Positions 33,146-43,980 of a stretch of 64,000 nt of DNA are shown here, one piece after another. The notes below the pieces were generated by a model. The model did no database searches. It worked only from the letters and a program-made list of their open reading frames with translations, and was not told where the DNA came from. The translations under genes were made by a program, and so were the position numbers. Source of the DNA: Pyropia yezoensis. Its lineage: Eukaryota > Rhodophyta > Bangiophyceae > Bangiales > Bangiaceae. Where the stretch lies: positions 8,174,375 to 8,238,374 of the forward strand of contig CM020619.1 in assembly GCA_009829735.1 (NCBI GenBank), given 5' to 3'. Within the stretch, counting starts at the first letter, position 1. Every line of letters begins with the position of its first letter.

Positions 33146-33365
33146 CTGCCGTTGCTGCTGCCGCTGCCTAGCACTGCCGCCGCCGCTCGTTGGTGGCCGC
33201 TGGGGCTTGCCGCCGGCCCACCGACGCCGTGCGGTGGCTGCGGCGGCTTGCCCTGACCGCCGGCTCGCCCGCCGACGGGGGCGGGCGGGCGGGGGTAGGT
33301 GGTGGTGGTGGGGGGGGGAGGGGGGGGGGGGGAGGGGGGGGGGGGGGGGGGAGGGGGGCCGACGG

Positions 33366-33555
33366 GGCGGTGGGCGGGCGGGTGGTCGGTCGGGTGGTCG
33401 GGTGGGTGGCCGGGCGGGTGGTCGGTCGGGTGGTCAGGTGGGTGGGCGGGTGGGTGGGTGGCCGGGTGGGCGGGTGGGGGCGGGTGGGTGGGCGGGTGGG
33501 TGGGGCGGGTGGGCGGGCGGGGCGGGCGGGTGTGGTTGGTGGGTGGGCGGGAAGG
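33366..33555 (+). repeat. G/T-rich minisatellite
   Basis: About 190 bases built from GGGTGGTCGGTC, GGGTGGGTGG and GGGCGGGTGG variants with an irregular period near 12-20 bases. The plus strand is rich in four-G-tract blocks and could form G-quadruplexes. Confidence 0.8.
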
Positions 33556-33941
33556 GTGACCAGGCGGGGCGTCAAGGGCCGCTGCGGCTCGGTGGGGTCA
33601 CACGCGGGTGTTCCCCCCCCCCCCCCCCCCCCCCCTGCCCGCCTCCCTCTCCCCCCCGTTCCCGTCTGGTGCTCCCACATTTGTGCCCGCCTTCACCCCC
33701 CGCACCCCCTGATTGTCACCGTGACTTTGCCTCTGGTTGCGTGCTGCGACTGTTTTTTTTTTTTGTTGTCACTGCCGCGCTGTCCGCGACGGCGGCGGGC
33801 CGCAGCGCAACGTGCCGTCCCCTCTTGCCTCTCACTCCGTCCCGGGTTCCCTAGGCATCGCCCTCCCCCCCCCTCCCCCCCCCGCCCCCCTCCCTATCCC
33901 CTCCTTTCCCTCTTCCCCTGCATCCCACTTCCGTGTCGGCC

Positions 33942-34518
33942 ATGGCTTCCGACGAGCCCCCGCTGTCGGCCGAGGGCGTCAACGCGCTCGTGTCGTTTAT
34001 CATCCGCCCCCCCCGGGCAACCTACCCGCTGACCGACCTTGGCGCCCGCACCTTTACGGTCGGCGGCACCCGGGTCAACCGGACGGACGTGGAGCTCCGC
34101 AACGGCCGGGGGCTCCGCCTCCAGGCGTCCCACTACGTCCCCGAGGGGGGGGGGCCGGGCTGGGGCGCCTCGCCCGTCTCGTCCCCGCGGGCGTCCCCCG
34201 TGGCCGTCCGTGGTGGGGGCGGCGGCGGCGGCGGGGGGTCCCGGGACGCGTCGACCGCCTCCACCACCACCGCCGCCGACCGCGAGTCGCCACCGCTCCT
34301 CCCCGCGGTCGTCTACTGCCACGGCAATGGGAGCTGCCGGGTGGAGGCGCAGGTGCTGGCGCCGCTGCTGCTGCCGTACGGGGTCAGCCTCTTTGCGCTG
34401 GACTTTTCGGGCAGCGGCCGCAGCGACGGGGCGTACATTAGCCTGGGCGTCTTTGAGCAGGAGGACGTGGCCGCCGCCGTGCGGTACCTGCTGACGGGGC
34501 ACACCACCCCGGCGCCCG

Positions 34519-34551
<33 letters not shown>

Positions 34552-37310
34552 CGCGGCGGGCGGCTGTCGGCCGGGGGGGGGGGGGGGGGGGGGGGGGGAG
34601 CGGCGGCAACGCCGCCGCCGACGGCAAGGCCACCGCCGCCGGCTCTGAGGCCAGCAGCGGCGCGCTCCCACACACGGCGCGCTCGTCGGCGGCGGCGGCG
34701 CCGACGGCCAAGGCGTCGCGGGTGGCGCTGTATGGCCACTCGATGGGCGCGGCGACGGCGCTCATGTACGCCGGGCGGCCCGACCCGGCCGTGGCGGGGC
34801 TGCTGCTGGACTCGCCGTACGCGTCGTTTGATAAGCTCGCCTCCTCCATGGTTGCCCACGTGCCCCTGCCACCCGGCGTGCCGCGGCGGCTGGTGCTGTC
34901 CTTTGGCGTCCGGGCGGTGCGGAAGGCGGTGCGGGAGGCGGCGGGCTTTGACGTCACGGCCATCAACCCGGCAGCGACGGCGCGCCGGACCACCCTGCCG
35001 GTGCTGCTCATCCACGGGTCTTCCGACTCGGTGGTGGAGGCGGCGCACTCGGTGCACCTCCACCGGGTGTGGGCGGGGTCGGACAAGGAGCTCATGCTGC
35101 TCCCGGGGGTGGAGCACGACAGCCCACGGCCGCCGGCAACGATGGACTCGGCGTTTGTGTTTCTCCAGCGGGTCCTCCGAGGGGAGGACCGGGGGGCCAT
35201 GGCCACCGTCTTGCGGGGGCGTGGCAACGAGGCGCTGGTGAGTGGCCGCGCCGCCGACGCGGTCCTGCTGTACACACAGGGGCTGGCGGCGCTTGCCGAG
35301 CTGGGCAAGGCCAGCCAGACCGCCCAGCCGGGGGGGGGGGGGAAGAAGGGCAGCCGCGTGGGGGGGATGGTGGGGATGGCCGCCGCGCTGCTGCCATCGT
35401 CTGTGCAATCGGTGGGTGGAGGCGGGGGGGCGGGCGGGGGGGGGCGCCCGTCGGCCGGTGGCGGAGGAGCGTCGTCCCCAGACGGGTCCACCAGTGACGG
35501 CCCGCCTGGTCTGTCTGGCGGCCCGTCGGTGGACGGCCCCCGGTCAGTCGCGCCGGGCAGCCGCCGGCGCTTCAAGAAGCTGTCGCTGGAGCGGGACCCC
35601 GCGGGCTGGACCCGCCCCGGCTCTCTGGCGTCTGGCGTTGGCGCCGGCGCCGGCATGGCGGACAGCACGGACGCGCTCCCCCCCCTGGGGGCCGATCCCC
35701 CCTCCACCCTCGGCGGCAGCAACGCCCATCACCCGCTGGAGGCGGTGGGCCTGGCCGGCACGCCGCCGACGCCCCTCATCGGGACGGCCACCTCCAACGA
35801 CCGGGCGAGCGCGTCGAGCGTGGACGGCGGCTTTGCGGGCGGCGCGGGGACTGGCTCCACGGCCACCGCTAGCAGTGGCGGCGCGCGGGGGAGGCGGATG
35901 GGCGCGAGCCTCCGCTCCCTCGTTGGGCGCGTCAACAGCGGCGTGACCGGTGGGCTGGACCGCATCCGCACGCTCGGCCGCAAGCGGTCGGCGGATGGGG
36001 GCTTTGGGGGGATGGCCGGTGGTGAGGGGGGGGCGGGCATGGGTGGCGCTGGGGGCACGGGCGGAGGCGGGGGGGCATGGCGACCGGGGGGACGCTCCAG
36101 CGCCGCGGCCGGCGACGGCCGCCCGTCGCCTGGAGCGGGTGGTGGCGGTGGCGACGGCGGTGGCGGCGGCGGCGGCGGCGGAGGCGGTGGCGGGCGGGCG
36201 GGCATCAACTGGCGGGCGTCGGCGCCCATGACGTCGGTGGCCGCCGCGGCGGTCAGCGGGGTGGGGGCGGCGCCCACCCGCGGCAGCAGCGGCACGCCCG
36301 CCGACGGGGGCGCTGGAGGGTCTTCCGGTGGCGGGGGCGCCGCGCCGTCGCCCACCGCCGCTGCCGCCACCGCCGCTGCCGACGCGCGGCGCCTCTTTCG
36401 CGGCGGCTCGCGGCACAGCTCGGCGGCGGGGGCGCGCGGGCCGGCGGGCCGGTCCGCGTCGTCTGACCGGCCGAGTGGCGCGGCCGGCGGGGCGGGGGCG
36501 GGGGGCGCGCCGTCCGACACGCGGCGGCCCGTGTCGCTCAGCGGGGAGCCGCCGCCCAGTGGCGCCACGGCAGCGTCGGCGCCGCCGTCGCCCAGTGGCG
36601 GCAGCGTCCGGGGCGGGAGCCTCCGCGGCGGCATTGGCGGCGGCGCCGTCGACAGCTCGTCCCCCTCCCTAGCGGCAACCGGCGTGGCGCCCGGGGGGCA
36701 CCTCCCCCCCTCGATTGGGGGCCTCACCGGCCGCCCCCGGTCCCTGGCGGTGGCCATGTACGGGAACCGGAGCCTGGGCCACGCCCGCCTCGGCTCGTGG
36801 GCGGCGGCGATTGCCGACGCGGACGCGGCGCTGGGGCTGGACCCCGGGTGGGTGCGCGGCTACCTCCGCCGCGCCACCGCCCTGGCCGCGACGGGCGACA
36901 CGGCCGCCGCGGCGGCAGCCGTCGAGGCGGGGCTGTCGCGCGACGGCGCGCACCCGGGGCTCCTCGCCATGCGGGGGACGCTGCGCCGGCAGGCTGCCGA
37001 CGCGGCCGCGACGGCGGCGGCGGCGGCGGTCGTGGCGGCGGCGACCGCGGCCGCCCCCGCGTCGCCGGCGGACCGAGGCGGCGGGGGGGGGGGGGGGGGG
37101 ACAGAGAGCGTGGGGGGGGGACGCCCCGGGGGGGGGGGGCGGGGGAGGGGAGGGGCCAGCGGCGACCGTCCCCCCGTGGGCGGCGGCAGCGGCGACCGCC
37201 CGCCTGTAGGGGGGGGGAACGGCGACCGCCCCCCTACGGGAGCGATACCGGGGGGGGGACGCCCCCAGTGGGAGGGGTACCAGTGGGCACCTCCCCGAGC
37301 GCGGCGGTAG
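33942..37310 (+). CDS. Alpha/beta hydrolase with split C-terminal TPR region
   Basis: 1,122 residues in one frame, ATG at 33942. The N-terminal half is a serine-hydrolase domain of the ABHD17/peptidase S33 type: PAVVYCHGNGSCRVEAQ (oxyanion HGNG), LFALDFSGSGRSDG, nucleophile Ser267 in YGHSMGAATA, Asp362 in HGSSDSVVEA, and His392 in GVEHDSPRP. Directly after it a TPR helix begins (GNEALVSGRAADAVLLYTQG). About 430 residues of Gly/Ser/Ala-rich, low-complexity sequence follow, and then the partner TPR helices appear (AMYGNRSLGHARLGSWAAAI, ADADAALGLDPGWVRGYLRR). The substrate is unknown; plant relatives are often called serine-aminopeptidase- or acyl-hydrolase-like. G runs at about 34520-34550, 34574-34597 and 37080-37100 lie inside the frame, so local indel errors are possible, although the frame stays coherent on both sides. 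Confidence 0.82.
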
Positions 37311-37735
37311 TGGGCAGGTGACCCCCGCCGGGGGGCTGGTGGTGGGGGGGGGGGAAGCATGGTGCAGCGTTGGGGGGACGGGGGAGCAGGATGCGCGGGG
37401 GGAGACGGGGGGAGGGGCAATGGGTGCGGGGGGAGGGGGAGGGGGATTGCAGCGGCAAGCCACTGGCACGGGGAAGGGCGGTCGGCCCTGTCCGTACATA
37501 GAGGAAAAAGAGCAACGGCGCACGTGCACAAACACAGATGTAACGACGGGCGCCGTGACTGACCCGGCGGGGGGGGGGTGGGCAAAGCGCCCCGCGGCCT
37601 CTGCGGTTGCGTTTCTGGGATGCCCACCGCGGGGTTTGGCGGGTGAGGGGGTAAAAGCTGGGGGGGGGGGGGGGCGGCGGCGCCTCAGACGCAGAGTGAC
37701 CTTCATCCCCCCACCCACCCAGAGCCCTTCCCCTC
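37311..37735. other. Intergenic between convergent genes
   Basis: About 425 G-rich bases between the hydrolase and ALG1 stops. No gene is seen; a short A-rich stretch near 37500-37515 may belong to a 3' UTR. Confidence 0.5.
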
Positions 37736-39496
37736 CTAGCCCCGTCGCCGGCTGACGCCCCACAGCACTGGCGCGGCGACGCGCGCCCACTCTGCCTCCC
37801 AGCTGCGGCCGGCCCAGCGGGCGGCCACGGCGGCGCGGAGGGCGGCCCAGTCGGGCCCCCCCCCCCCCGGCGCGGCGAGGCGGCCCAGCGCGGCGGCGAG
37901 CCCCGCCGCATCGTCAAAGAGGACGGCCGTCTGGCCGTCGGCCAGGAGCTCCCGCAGCGCCGGGTAGCGGCGCGCCACGACGGGAAGGCCGACGGCGACC
38001 ATATCCACCGCCTTCATCGGCAGGTCCACCCCGGACGAGGAGGCGTGGAGGCACAGCCCCGCGTCGGCGGCGGCCAGCGCCAGCGGGTAGTCGGCGGCGG
38101 GGAGCCAGCCAGAGAGGAGCTGGACGTGCGCCAGGGGGGGGGTGGTGAGGGCGGCGAGCGTGGCCGCCCGCAGCGGGCCCCGGCCGGTGGCAAGGACCAC
38201 CAGCGCGGGAGACGCTGCCGCCCCGGGGCGGCCGGCGAGGCGGGCGTCGAGCAGCCGCAGGCCCGTGACGAGGGAGCCGAAATCCTCGTCGGCCGTCCAG
38301 CTGGTGGCGGTCACCACCAGCGGCGGCACGCCGTCACTGCCGTCACCGCCGCCGCCGCCGCCGTCGCCGCCGCCGCCGCCGCCGCCGCCGTCCCCAGCCG
38401 CCCGCCGGCGGGGCACCACCCGGTGGACGCGCCGCACCCCCCCCGGCGCGGTGGCATCCACCTCGTCCGTAACCGCCACCGTCGCAAACGCCACCGCCCG
38501 CCCCGTCACCGCGTCCGTCGCGGTGAGCGGGCGGGTGGTCGGCGCCGCCGCGGCGGCGGCGGTGCCCGTCCCCCCTGACACCGCCGTGGGAGGCGGTGCT
38601 GGCGGCGGTGGCGCAAAGCCCGCCCGGGGGAGGTCGGGGAGGGGCACCCCCCCCGGCACCCCCCACGACGTCCGCAGCCAGTCGGCCATGGCGGTGCTGA
38701 CGACCAGGTGCGCCACCCGCCCGCCGCCCGTCACCGCACGGCGGGCGGCAGCGAGAAGGCCGCCGCCGCCGCCACCAACACCACCACCGCCGCCACCGCC
38801 GCTGCCGCCACCACCGCCGCCGCCGCTGCCGCCGCCCACCCCTCCCCCGGGGCGGCCGCCCGCGGCAGACCCCACCGGCCCCGTCGCCCACCCCCACCCC
38901 GCCACCCCCCGCTCCACCCACTCGGCCAGCCGCACGGCGGCGCGCGGCGGCGCGGTGGCGGCGCCCCCCCCCCCCCCCGCCCCCGCCCCCCCCACCGCGG
39001 GGCTCCCCCCCAGGAGGGTGTACCCAAAGTTGTGCCAGTCCACCACCAGCCCCGCCCCCCGGTGGCGGCACGCCACCGCCGCCGCCACCACCGCCGCCGC
39101 GGGGATGGCCGGCGGCACCTGCAGCAGCACCACATCCCACGTTGCCGGCGCGGCGACGGTGGTTGCCACCGCCAACGCGGCAGACCGGCAGGCCACACTC
39201 CACGCGGCGGTGAGGAGGAAGGCCGCCGCCCCGCGGCCGCGCACCACGCCCGGCGGGTCGGGCAGCCGGGTGTAGACGAGCCGCGGGTGGCCGGCGAGGG
39301 GCGGCGGGGGGGGGCCCCCGGTGGCGACCAGGTGTACCCGCACGCCCGCGGCGAGGAGGCACGCCGCGTGGGCGGTGGTGCGGGGGGAGTGGGCGACGTC
39401 GCCAAGGACAATGACCGCCGCCCAGCGGGGGGGGTGGGGGGGAGGGGGGGAGCGGGGGGAGGGGGACGACGGGGGGGGGGGGGGGGGGGGGGGCAT
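37736..39496 (-). CDS. ALG1: Chitobiosyldiphosphodolichol beta-mannosyltransferase (ALG1)
   Basis: 586 residues from the ATG at 39496, which sits at the end of a long G/C run; an in-frame ATG at 39622 would add an unconserved Pro/Ser-rich piece. Glycosyltransferase family 33 motifs occur in order: VIVLGDVAHSPRTTAHA, DVVLLQVPPAIP, LVVDWHNFGYTLLGG, HLVVSTAMADWL, VVTATSWTADEDFGSLV, VVLATGRGPLR, and the ALG1 signature CLHASSSGVDLPMKAVDM followed by VGLPVVARRYPALRELL. The enzyme adds the first mannose to the dolichol-linked chitobiose on the cytosolic face of the ER in N-glycan synthesis. It exceeds the usual length of about 460 through a Pro-rich N-terminus and two Gly/Ala/Ser inserts. A clear N-terminal membrane anchor is not obvious, but the AAFLLTAAWSVACRSAALAV stretch is hydrophobic. 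Confidence 0.93.
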   Translation of the reverse strand: MPPPPPPPPSSPSPRSPPPPHPPRWAAVIVLGDVAHSPRTTAHAACLLAAGVRVHLVATGGPPPPPLAGHPRLVYTRLPDPPGVVRGRGAAAFLLTAAWSVACRSAALAVATTVAAPATWDVVLLQVPPAIPAAAVVAAAVACRHRGAGLVVDWHNFGYTLLGGSPAVGGAGAGGGGGAATAPPRAAVRLAEWVERGVAGWGWATGPVGSAAGGRPGGGVGGGSGGGGGGGSGGGGGGGVGGGGGGLLAAARRAVTGGGRVAHLVVSTAMADWLRTSWGVPGGVPLPDLPRAGFAPPPPAPPPTAVSGGTGTAAAAAAPTTRPLTATDAVTGRAVAFATVAVTDEVDATAPGGVRRVHRVVPRRRAAGDGGGGGGGGDGGGGGGDGSDGVPPLVVTATSWTADEDFGSLVTGLRLLDARLAGRPGAAASPALVVLATGRGPLRAATLAALTTPPLAHVQLLSGWLPAADYPLALAAADAGLCLHASSSGVDLPMKAVDMVAVGLPVVARRYPALRELLADGQTAVLFDDAAGLAAALGRLAAPGGGGPDWAALRAAVAARWAGRSWEAEWARVAAPVLWGVSRRRG

Positions 39497-40251
39497 TGTT
39501 TGTGACAAGGCCGGGGGTGAAGAAGGTCTGCGGGGGTTTAGTGTAGGGGAGAAAGGGAAGGGGGACGAGGTGTAGGGGGGATGAGAGCTGGGCGCGTGAG
39601 CGGCGCTTGATGATGGCGGCACGCTCTGATGAAGGCGGCAGGCTCTGATGAGGGCGGCAAGTCCGGACGAAGACGTTGCGGGTGAGACGAGGATCTATGT
39701 ATCCGGAGATGAGTATGCGTCCGGATATCAGGTTTGGCAATCGCTTTGTGGTGGCTTTGTGCAATCGCTCTAACCAGCCCCGATCAAGGGCCGATCAAGG
39801 GCCGTAATGAAGGGTCCCTGGCGAAGGGGAGTACTTATATCTTCCTCGATACAGCATTAATTACATTATTTTCGTTTTCTTGGCCGAGGATAGACGTATT
39901 TTCAAACGTTTTCTTTGAATGGACCTTGCTGAGCAGTTCTTCTAATGCAACACCTCTTCCCTGCCACTTGACACTCGCCGGCCCGTAATATTGTGCGTCC
40001 CGTAAAAAGTGGACGTGCACAGGTCGTGCAGTGTGGGTTTGTTTGGTCCAGTGGCCGATACTTGACATGATCACGACACGTGCACGCCCACTTTTTACGG
40101 GACGCACTATACCGTCTTGCCCAGCCCTTCCCTTTCACTGCCTTCCCCCCCCCCCCCCGCCTTGTGCAGTCTTTCCTCTGCCCACCAACCATCACTCCAC
40201 CGCTGCTGCGCGCGCGTGCACACCGCCTGAGTGGGGGCCCCCGGCCGGTGG
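39497..40251. promoter_or_regulatory. Divergent promoter region with an inverted-repeat element
   Basis: Between ALG1 (minus) and OGG1 (plus). The part at about 39700-40110 is A/T-rich for this genome. It contains a short direct repeat (CCGATCAAGG twice near 39780-39800) and a long inverted repeat at 39993-40107. Downstream a C/T-rich leader with a C run (40146-40159) leads to the OGG1 ATG. Confidence 0.6.
39993..40107. repeat. Inverted repeat with 28-base arms (MITE-like or hairpin)
   Basis: Left arm 39993-40020 begins GTGCGTCCCGTAAAAAGTGG; right arm 40080-40107 is its reverse complement with one mismatch. The 59-base spacer shows weaker pairing just inside the arms. Long, nearly perfect arms in an otherwise non-repetitive promoter suggest a small non-autonomous element or a transcribed hairpin. 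Confidence 0.8.
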
Positions 40252-42396
40252 ATGGCGGCGGCTGCCTTTGGCGCCCCCGCGTCGCGCCTTTGCCGCGCCA
40301 CCGCGGCGGCCGCCACCTGCCGCCGCGCCGCCACGCTGCCGCCGCTGCCGCCGTCGCTGCGCCCGCCGCCACCGCTGCGGCCGTCGCCCCTGCGGCGCCG
40401 CCCGGTGACCGCGCTTGTGCCGCGGCTGCTGCCAACGACCATGGCCGTGGCGGGCCGGCCCCGCCGGGACGCCGCGTCGCGGGCCGCAGCGGCAACAGCG
40501 GCGGCGGCGGCGGCAGAGGTGGGGGGCGGCGGCGCGGGGGGGGCGGCGCGGGGCCGCTCCCCGCCCCCGCCGCCGCCGGCTGCGCCCCCCCCCCCGCAGG
40601 CGCTGCGACCGTCTGTGCCGCTGACACCGTGGCGGGTGCTGCGCATCCCCGACGGCCACCTGCGGCTGGACGTGACGCTCGCCAACGGGCAGGCCTTTCG
40701 GTGGGTGCGCACGGCGGGGGGGGGGGTGCCGTGGGCGCCCCCACCGGCGGCTGCAGCCGAGGCAGCGGCGGCCGCAGCGGCAGCGTCGGTGACAGCGACG
40801 GCCGTCACCGACGGTGCCCCCGCCGCGTCGGCGGCCGCCAAAGAGCCCACCCTGTACGACGAGTGGGCAGGCCCAGTGGGGCCACGCCTGTTTTTGTTGC
40901 GACAGGCGGCCTTGTCGGCAACCTCCCCGCGCCGTGCCGCGGGGCGTGACGAGCCCGTCTACTACACCGTGCTGGGGGTGACGGCGGCCGAAGCGGCGCG
41001 GGCCAACGCCAGTGGCTGTGGCTGTGGCGGCGGCGGCAACTGTGGCGGCCCCGACGGCGACGACGGCGGCGGGGCGGTTGATGAGGCGGCTGCTGCTACC
41101 GCCCTCGCCGACTACTTTCACGCGTCAGTCGACGTGGCGGCGCTCATGACGGGATTTGCCGCGGCAGACGACCACTTTCGGGACGTGTCCCCGGCCTTGC
41201 TGGGCGCCCGGATGCTGCGGCAAGACCCCACCGAGTGCCTCTTTGCCTTCTTGTGCTCCCAAAACAACCACCTCTCCCGCATCGCGGGGATGGTGGGCCA
41301 CCTGGCGGCCGCCCATGGGGAGCGGCTGGGTGTCTGGGCGGGCGTCCCGCACGCGGCCTTCCCGACCGTCGAGGCGCTCGCGGCGAGGGCGACGGAGGAG
41401 GACCTCCGGGAGGCGGCGTTTGGCTACCGCGCCCGCTACGTGGTCGGCTGTGCAAACGACATTGCCGCCGCGGGCGGCGCCGCCTACCTCGCCGCCCTCC
41501 GCCCGGCGGGGCGCGAGGCGGTCGCCGCCGCCCTCACCGCCCTCCCCGGCGTCGGCCGAAAAGTGGCGGGGTGTGTGAGTTTATTCTCGCTCGACCAGGC
41601 AGACGAGGTGCCGGTGGACACCCACGTGTGGCGGCTCGCCGTGCGCGACTACCTGCCCCACCTGGGGGAGGGCAAGGGCACCCTCACACCCCGCGCGTAC
41701 GCCGAGGTGGGCGACTTTTTCCGCGGCCGCTTTGGCGGCTGGGCCGGCTGGGCGCACAGCGTGCTGTTTGTGGCCGAGCTCCCGGCGTTTGCACCGTTTG
41801 TGCCGAAAGGCCGCTGGCGGGGGGGGGCGGCTGCCAAGGCGGTCGCGGCGGGGGGGGCGGCCAAGGGGGGCGGCCCCAAAAAGGGGTCCTCCCCAAAGAC
41901 GGCTGCCGCGCGCAAGGCGCCGGCGGCCAAGGCGGCGGCCGCGCGCAAGGCACCGGCGGCCAAGGCGGCGGTTGCGCGCAAGGGGCGGGCGGCCTCGCCA
42001 GACGCCCGCCCACACCCCGTCGACGCTGCCGACGGGGCCACGTCCGCGGCGGCGACGCGGGCGGCAGTCTTTGGGAGTGACTCGGAAGGCGACGACGTGA
42101 GTGGGCGTGCAGCCGCCGTCGGCGCTGCCGCCGTCGCTGCAGCCGCCGCTGGGCCACCGCGTGGAGCGTTGGCGTCCGCCAGCCCCGTGGTGGCGGGCGG
42201 GCCTGCAAAGGCCATGCCCGCTGTCGTGGCAGCGGCGGCGACGGCGACCGCCCGGCGGGGGCGCAAGGCCAAGGCGCCCGCTGACGGCGATGTGGCTCCG
42301 TCGCCGACGTCGATTGCGCACATGCGGCGGCGCAAGCGGCGGGCGCCGCTCCCTGCGGCGCCCCAGATGGGGAAGGGAGACGAGACCCAACCGTAA
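40252..42396 (+). CDS. OGG1: 8-oxoguanine DNA glycosylase/AP lyase (OGG1)
   Basis: 714 residues from the ATG at 40252. OGG1 landmarks appear in order: LDVTLANGQAFRW, LRQDPTECLFAFLCSQNNH, FGYRARYVV, and the helix-hairpin-helix LPGVGRKVAGCVSLFSLDQA. Lys437 is the Schiff-base lysine and Asp456 in VPVDTHVW the catalytic acid; their 19-residue spacing matches human OGG1. The enzyme excises 8-oxoguanine opposite cytosine. The first 63 residues are Ala/Arg/Pro-rich without acids (targeting-peptide-like), and a second ATG at 40441 would give a form without them. Ala/Gly inserts interrupt the N-terminal domain. After the catalytic core a tail of about 190 residues carries Lys/Ala repeats (ARKAPAAKAA) and several basic clusters, unlike animal OGG1. 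I see no intron. Confidence 0.93.
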   Translation: MAAAAFGAPASRLCRATAAAATCRRAATLPPLPPSLRPPPPLRPSPLRRRPVTALVPRLLPTTMAVAGRPRRDAASRAAAATAAAAAAEVGGGGAGGAARGRSPPPPPPAAPPPPQALRPSVPLTPWRVLRIPDGHLRLDVTLANGQAFRWVRTAGGGVPWAPPPAAAAEAAAAAAAASVTATAVTDGAPAASAAAKEPTLYDEWAGPVGPRLFLLRQAALSATSPRRAAGRDEPVYYTVLGVTAAEAARANASGCGCGGGGNCGGPDGDDGGGAVDEAAAATALADYFHASVDVAALMTGFAAADDHFRDVSPALLGARMLRQDPTECLFAFLCSQNNHLSRIAGMVGHLAAAHGERLGVWAGVPHAAFPTVEALAARATEEDLREAAFGYRARYVVGCANDIAAAGGAAYLAALRPAGREAVAAALTALPGVGRKVAGCVSLFSLDQADEVPVDTHVWRLAVRDYLPHLGEGKGTLTPRAYAEVGDFFRGRFGGWAGWAHSVLFVAELPAFAPFVPKGRWRGGAAAKAVAAGGAAKGGGPKKGSSPKTAAARKAPAAKAAAARKAPAAKAAVARKGRAASPDARPHPVDAADGATSAAATRAAVFGSDSEGDDVSGRAAAVGAAAVAAAAAGPPRGALASASPVVAGGPAKAMPAVVAAAATATARRGRKAKAPADGDVAPSPTSIAHMRRRKRRAPLPAAPQMGKGDETQP

Positions 42397-43740
42397 GGAG
42401 AGGGAGCGGAAGGGGGGGACGTGGTGGCACCGGTTGAGAGGGGGAGGCGGGGGGGAGGGGGGCGCAGGGGGCTGCCAGGGCTGTCGGGGCCGCCGTGAAT
42501 CCTCCTGGCCGTGACCGGTGGGTGACCGTCACCACGACGGCGGTAGCAGCCGGCTGGCCACCCTGGGGAGCACCGGGAGGAGCAGGGAGAAGCTGCGCTG
42601 TCTCTGCCGGAATCGCCGCGGGTGGGGCGAGTGCTTCGCGGGCGACCGCGATGCCTGCCGTCAACTCTGCCCCCACCCCCCCGCTTCCTTCCCGTGGAGC
42701 TGACCCCGGCCGCCGTGGCCGCCGCGACGTCGGCCGCCGCGGCGCGCACTGGCCGACGGCGACAACGGCGATGGCCGGCGCGGTGCGGTGCCGCAGCGGC
42801 GCGCACCGCGGCGTCAGCGGGCAACACGATTCACGCCCATTATCGCGTGGCGCCGGGGGTTGCTGCCCCGCCGGGCACCAGCGCACCGCTGGGAGGGGGC
42901 GCCTGCCGGGCCCGCGGCGGTGTAGGGCCAGTGGGCGGGCGGGGCGGTGGGGTACCGTCGCGCGTGGCCCCACGACCAACGTTGTGGGCTGCGGCTGGGG
43001 ACTTCTCCTACCCCCCGCGCCCCGCAACCGTGGTAGCCACCCCCTGGCGCCCTTCTACGCTGGCCGAGCCTGCCACTGGGGCCGTTGGGGGGGTTGAGCG
43101 GAGGGGGAGGAGGAGCCGCGGGGGAGGAGCCGACCGCCGGCCCCGCTGCGGACGGGTGTGGAGTGCAGACGTGGCCAGGGCACATGCCGCCGTGGGGTCA
43201 ATGCATTGCCGCCGTCGCGTCGGGGGGAGGGTGTGGAGGGGGTGGAGGGGGGGAAGGGGCCATTCCCGGTCGTGGGTGGCGGCGGCCATGCGGTGTGGAA
43301 GACCAACGGAAAGAAGGTGTCAAAGCAGTCAACGCAGCTCCATGGAACAACCATGACAGAGTCGAGGGAACAGAGATCGAAGAAACAACGTAAGTGTACA
43401 TACAGTACACTGGACGAACGCCGACCCGGTGGCCGCTCGCCGCCGTCGACGGCAGTGCGCGTACTACTCGACGCCGCCGCGTTGGTCGGGGCACAACTCC
43501 TGCAGTGCGGCAGCTGAAAAAGAGGCTCTCTGTAAAGGACGTGACCATCGGCCCCCCGCAAGCCCGCGGTGGCGGCCACATCCACTCCCTTTGCGTGCGG
43601 CTCTTCTTCGAGCGGCGATGACCCACCGGGGGGGGGTGCCAGCGCCCGTGTTCCCGCCGGCGGCTGGGAAGAGAAGGGATAGCAGATGCGGAGGGAGCGA
43701 CAGGCGCTTACGCATGTGACTCAAGGGACCCCGGGGGGCG

Positions 43741-43980
43741 GAGGCAGGGACATGTATTGCAGCTTCACACCCGCCTCTTCAGCTTCGTTCTTTAGCCGCC
43801 CAGTGACCATTCCCCCCTCCCCCCCTGACCCTGACCATCGTCTGGCTGTCATCCATTCCTCTGTGACGCTCTGAACCTCCACCTACAGGAAGCGCATCCA
43901 CAGTACAGCTGAGGCAGGGACGTACACCCGCCGCCGACAGCTTCAATCCACACAGCCGCCCAGTGATCATCCCACTTCCC
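43741..43980 (+). repeat. Diverged direct repeat
   Basis: Unit A starts GAGGCAGGGACATGTATTGC at 43741 and contains AGCCGCCCAGTGACCATTCC ending near 43812. Unit B starts GAGGCAGGGACGTACACCCG at 43911 and contains AGCCGCCCAGTGATCATCCC near 43954-43973. The shared blocks are separated by about 170 and 160 bases respectively, so one unit carries a 10-base length difference. Confidence 0.65.

Larger units (their letters stand above)
32713..33941. repeat. Low-complexity and satellite-like intergenic region
   Basis: No gene. From left to right: C-rich tracts; a GCCGTC-type hexamer array (about 33046-33145); a GC-rich unstructured stretch; G-run sequence (about 33300-33360); a GGGTGG/CGGTC minisatellite (about 33366-33555); a C run at 33616-33634; and a C/T-rich leader before the hydrolase ATG. 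Confidence 0.75.

Noticed and set aside
33168-33680. Pro/Thr-rich minus-strand frame that mimics a cell-wall protein
   Set aside because: It is a translation of the G/T minisatellite; no signal peptide or conserved end.
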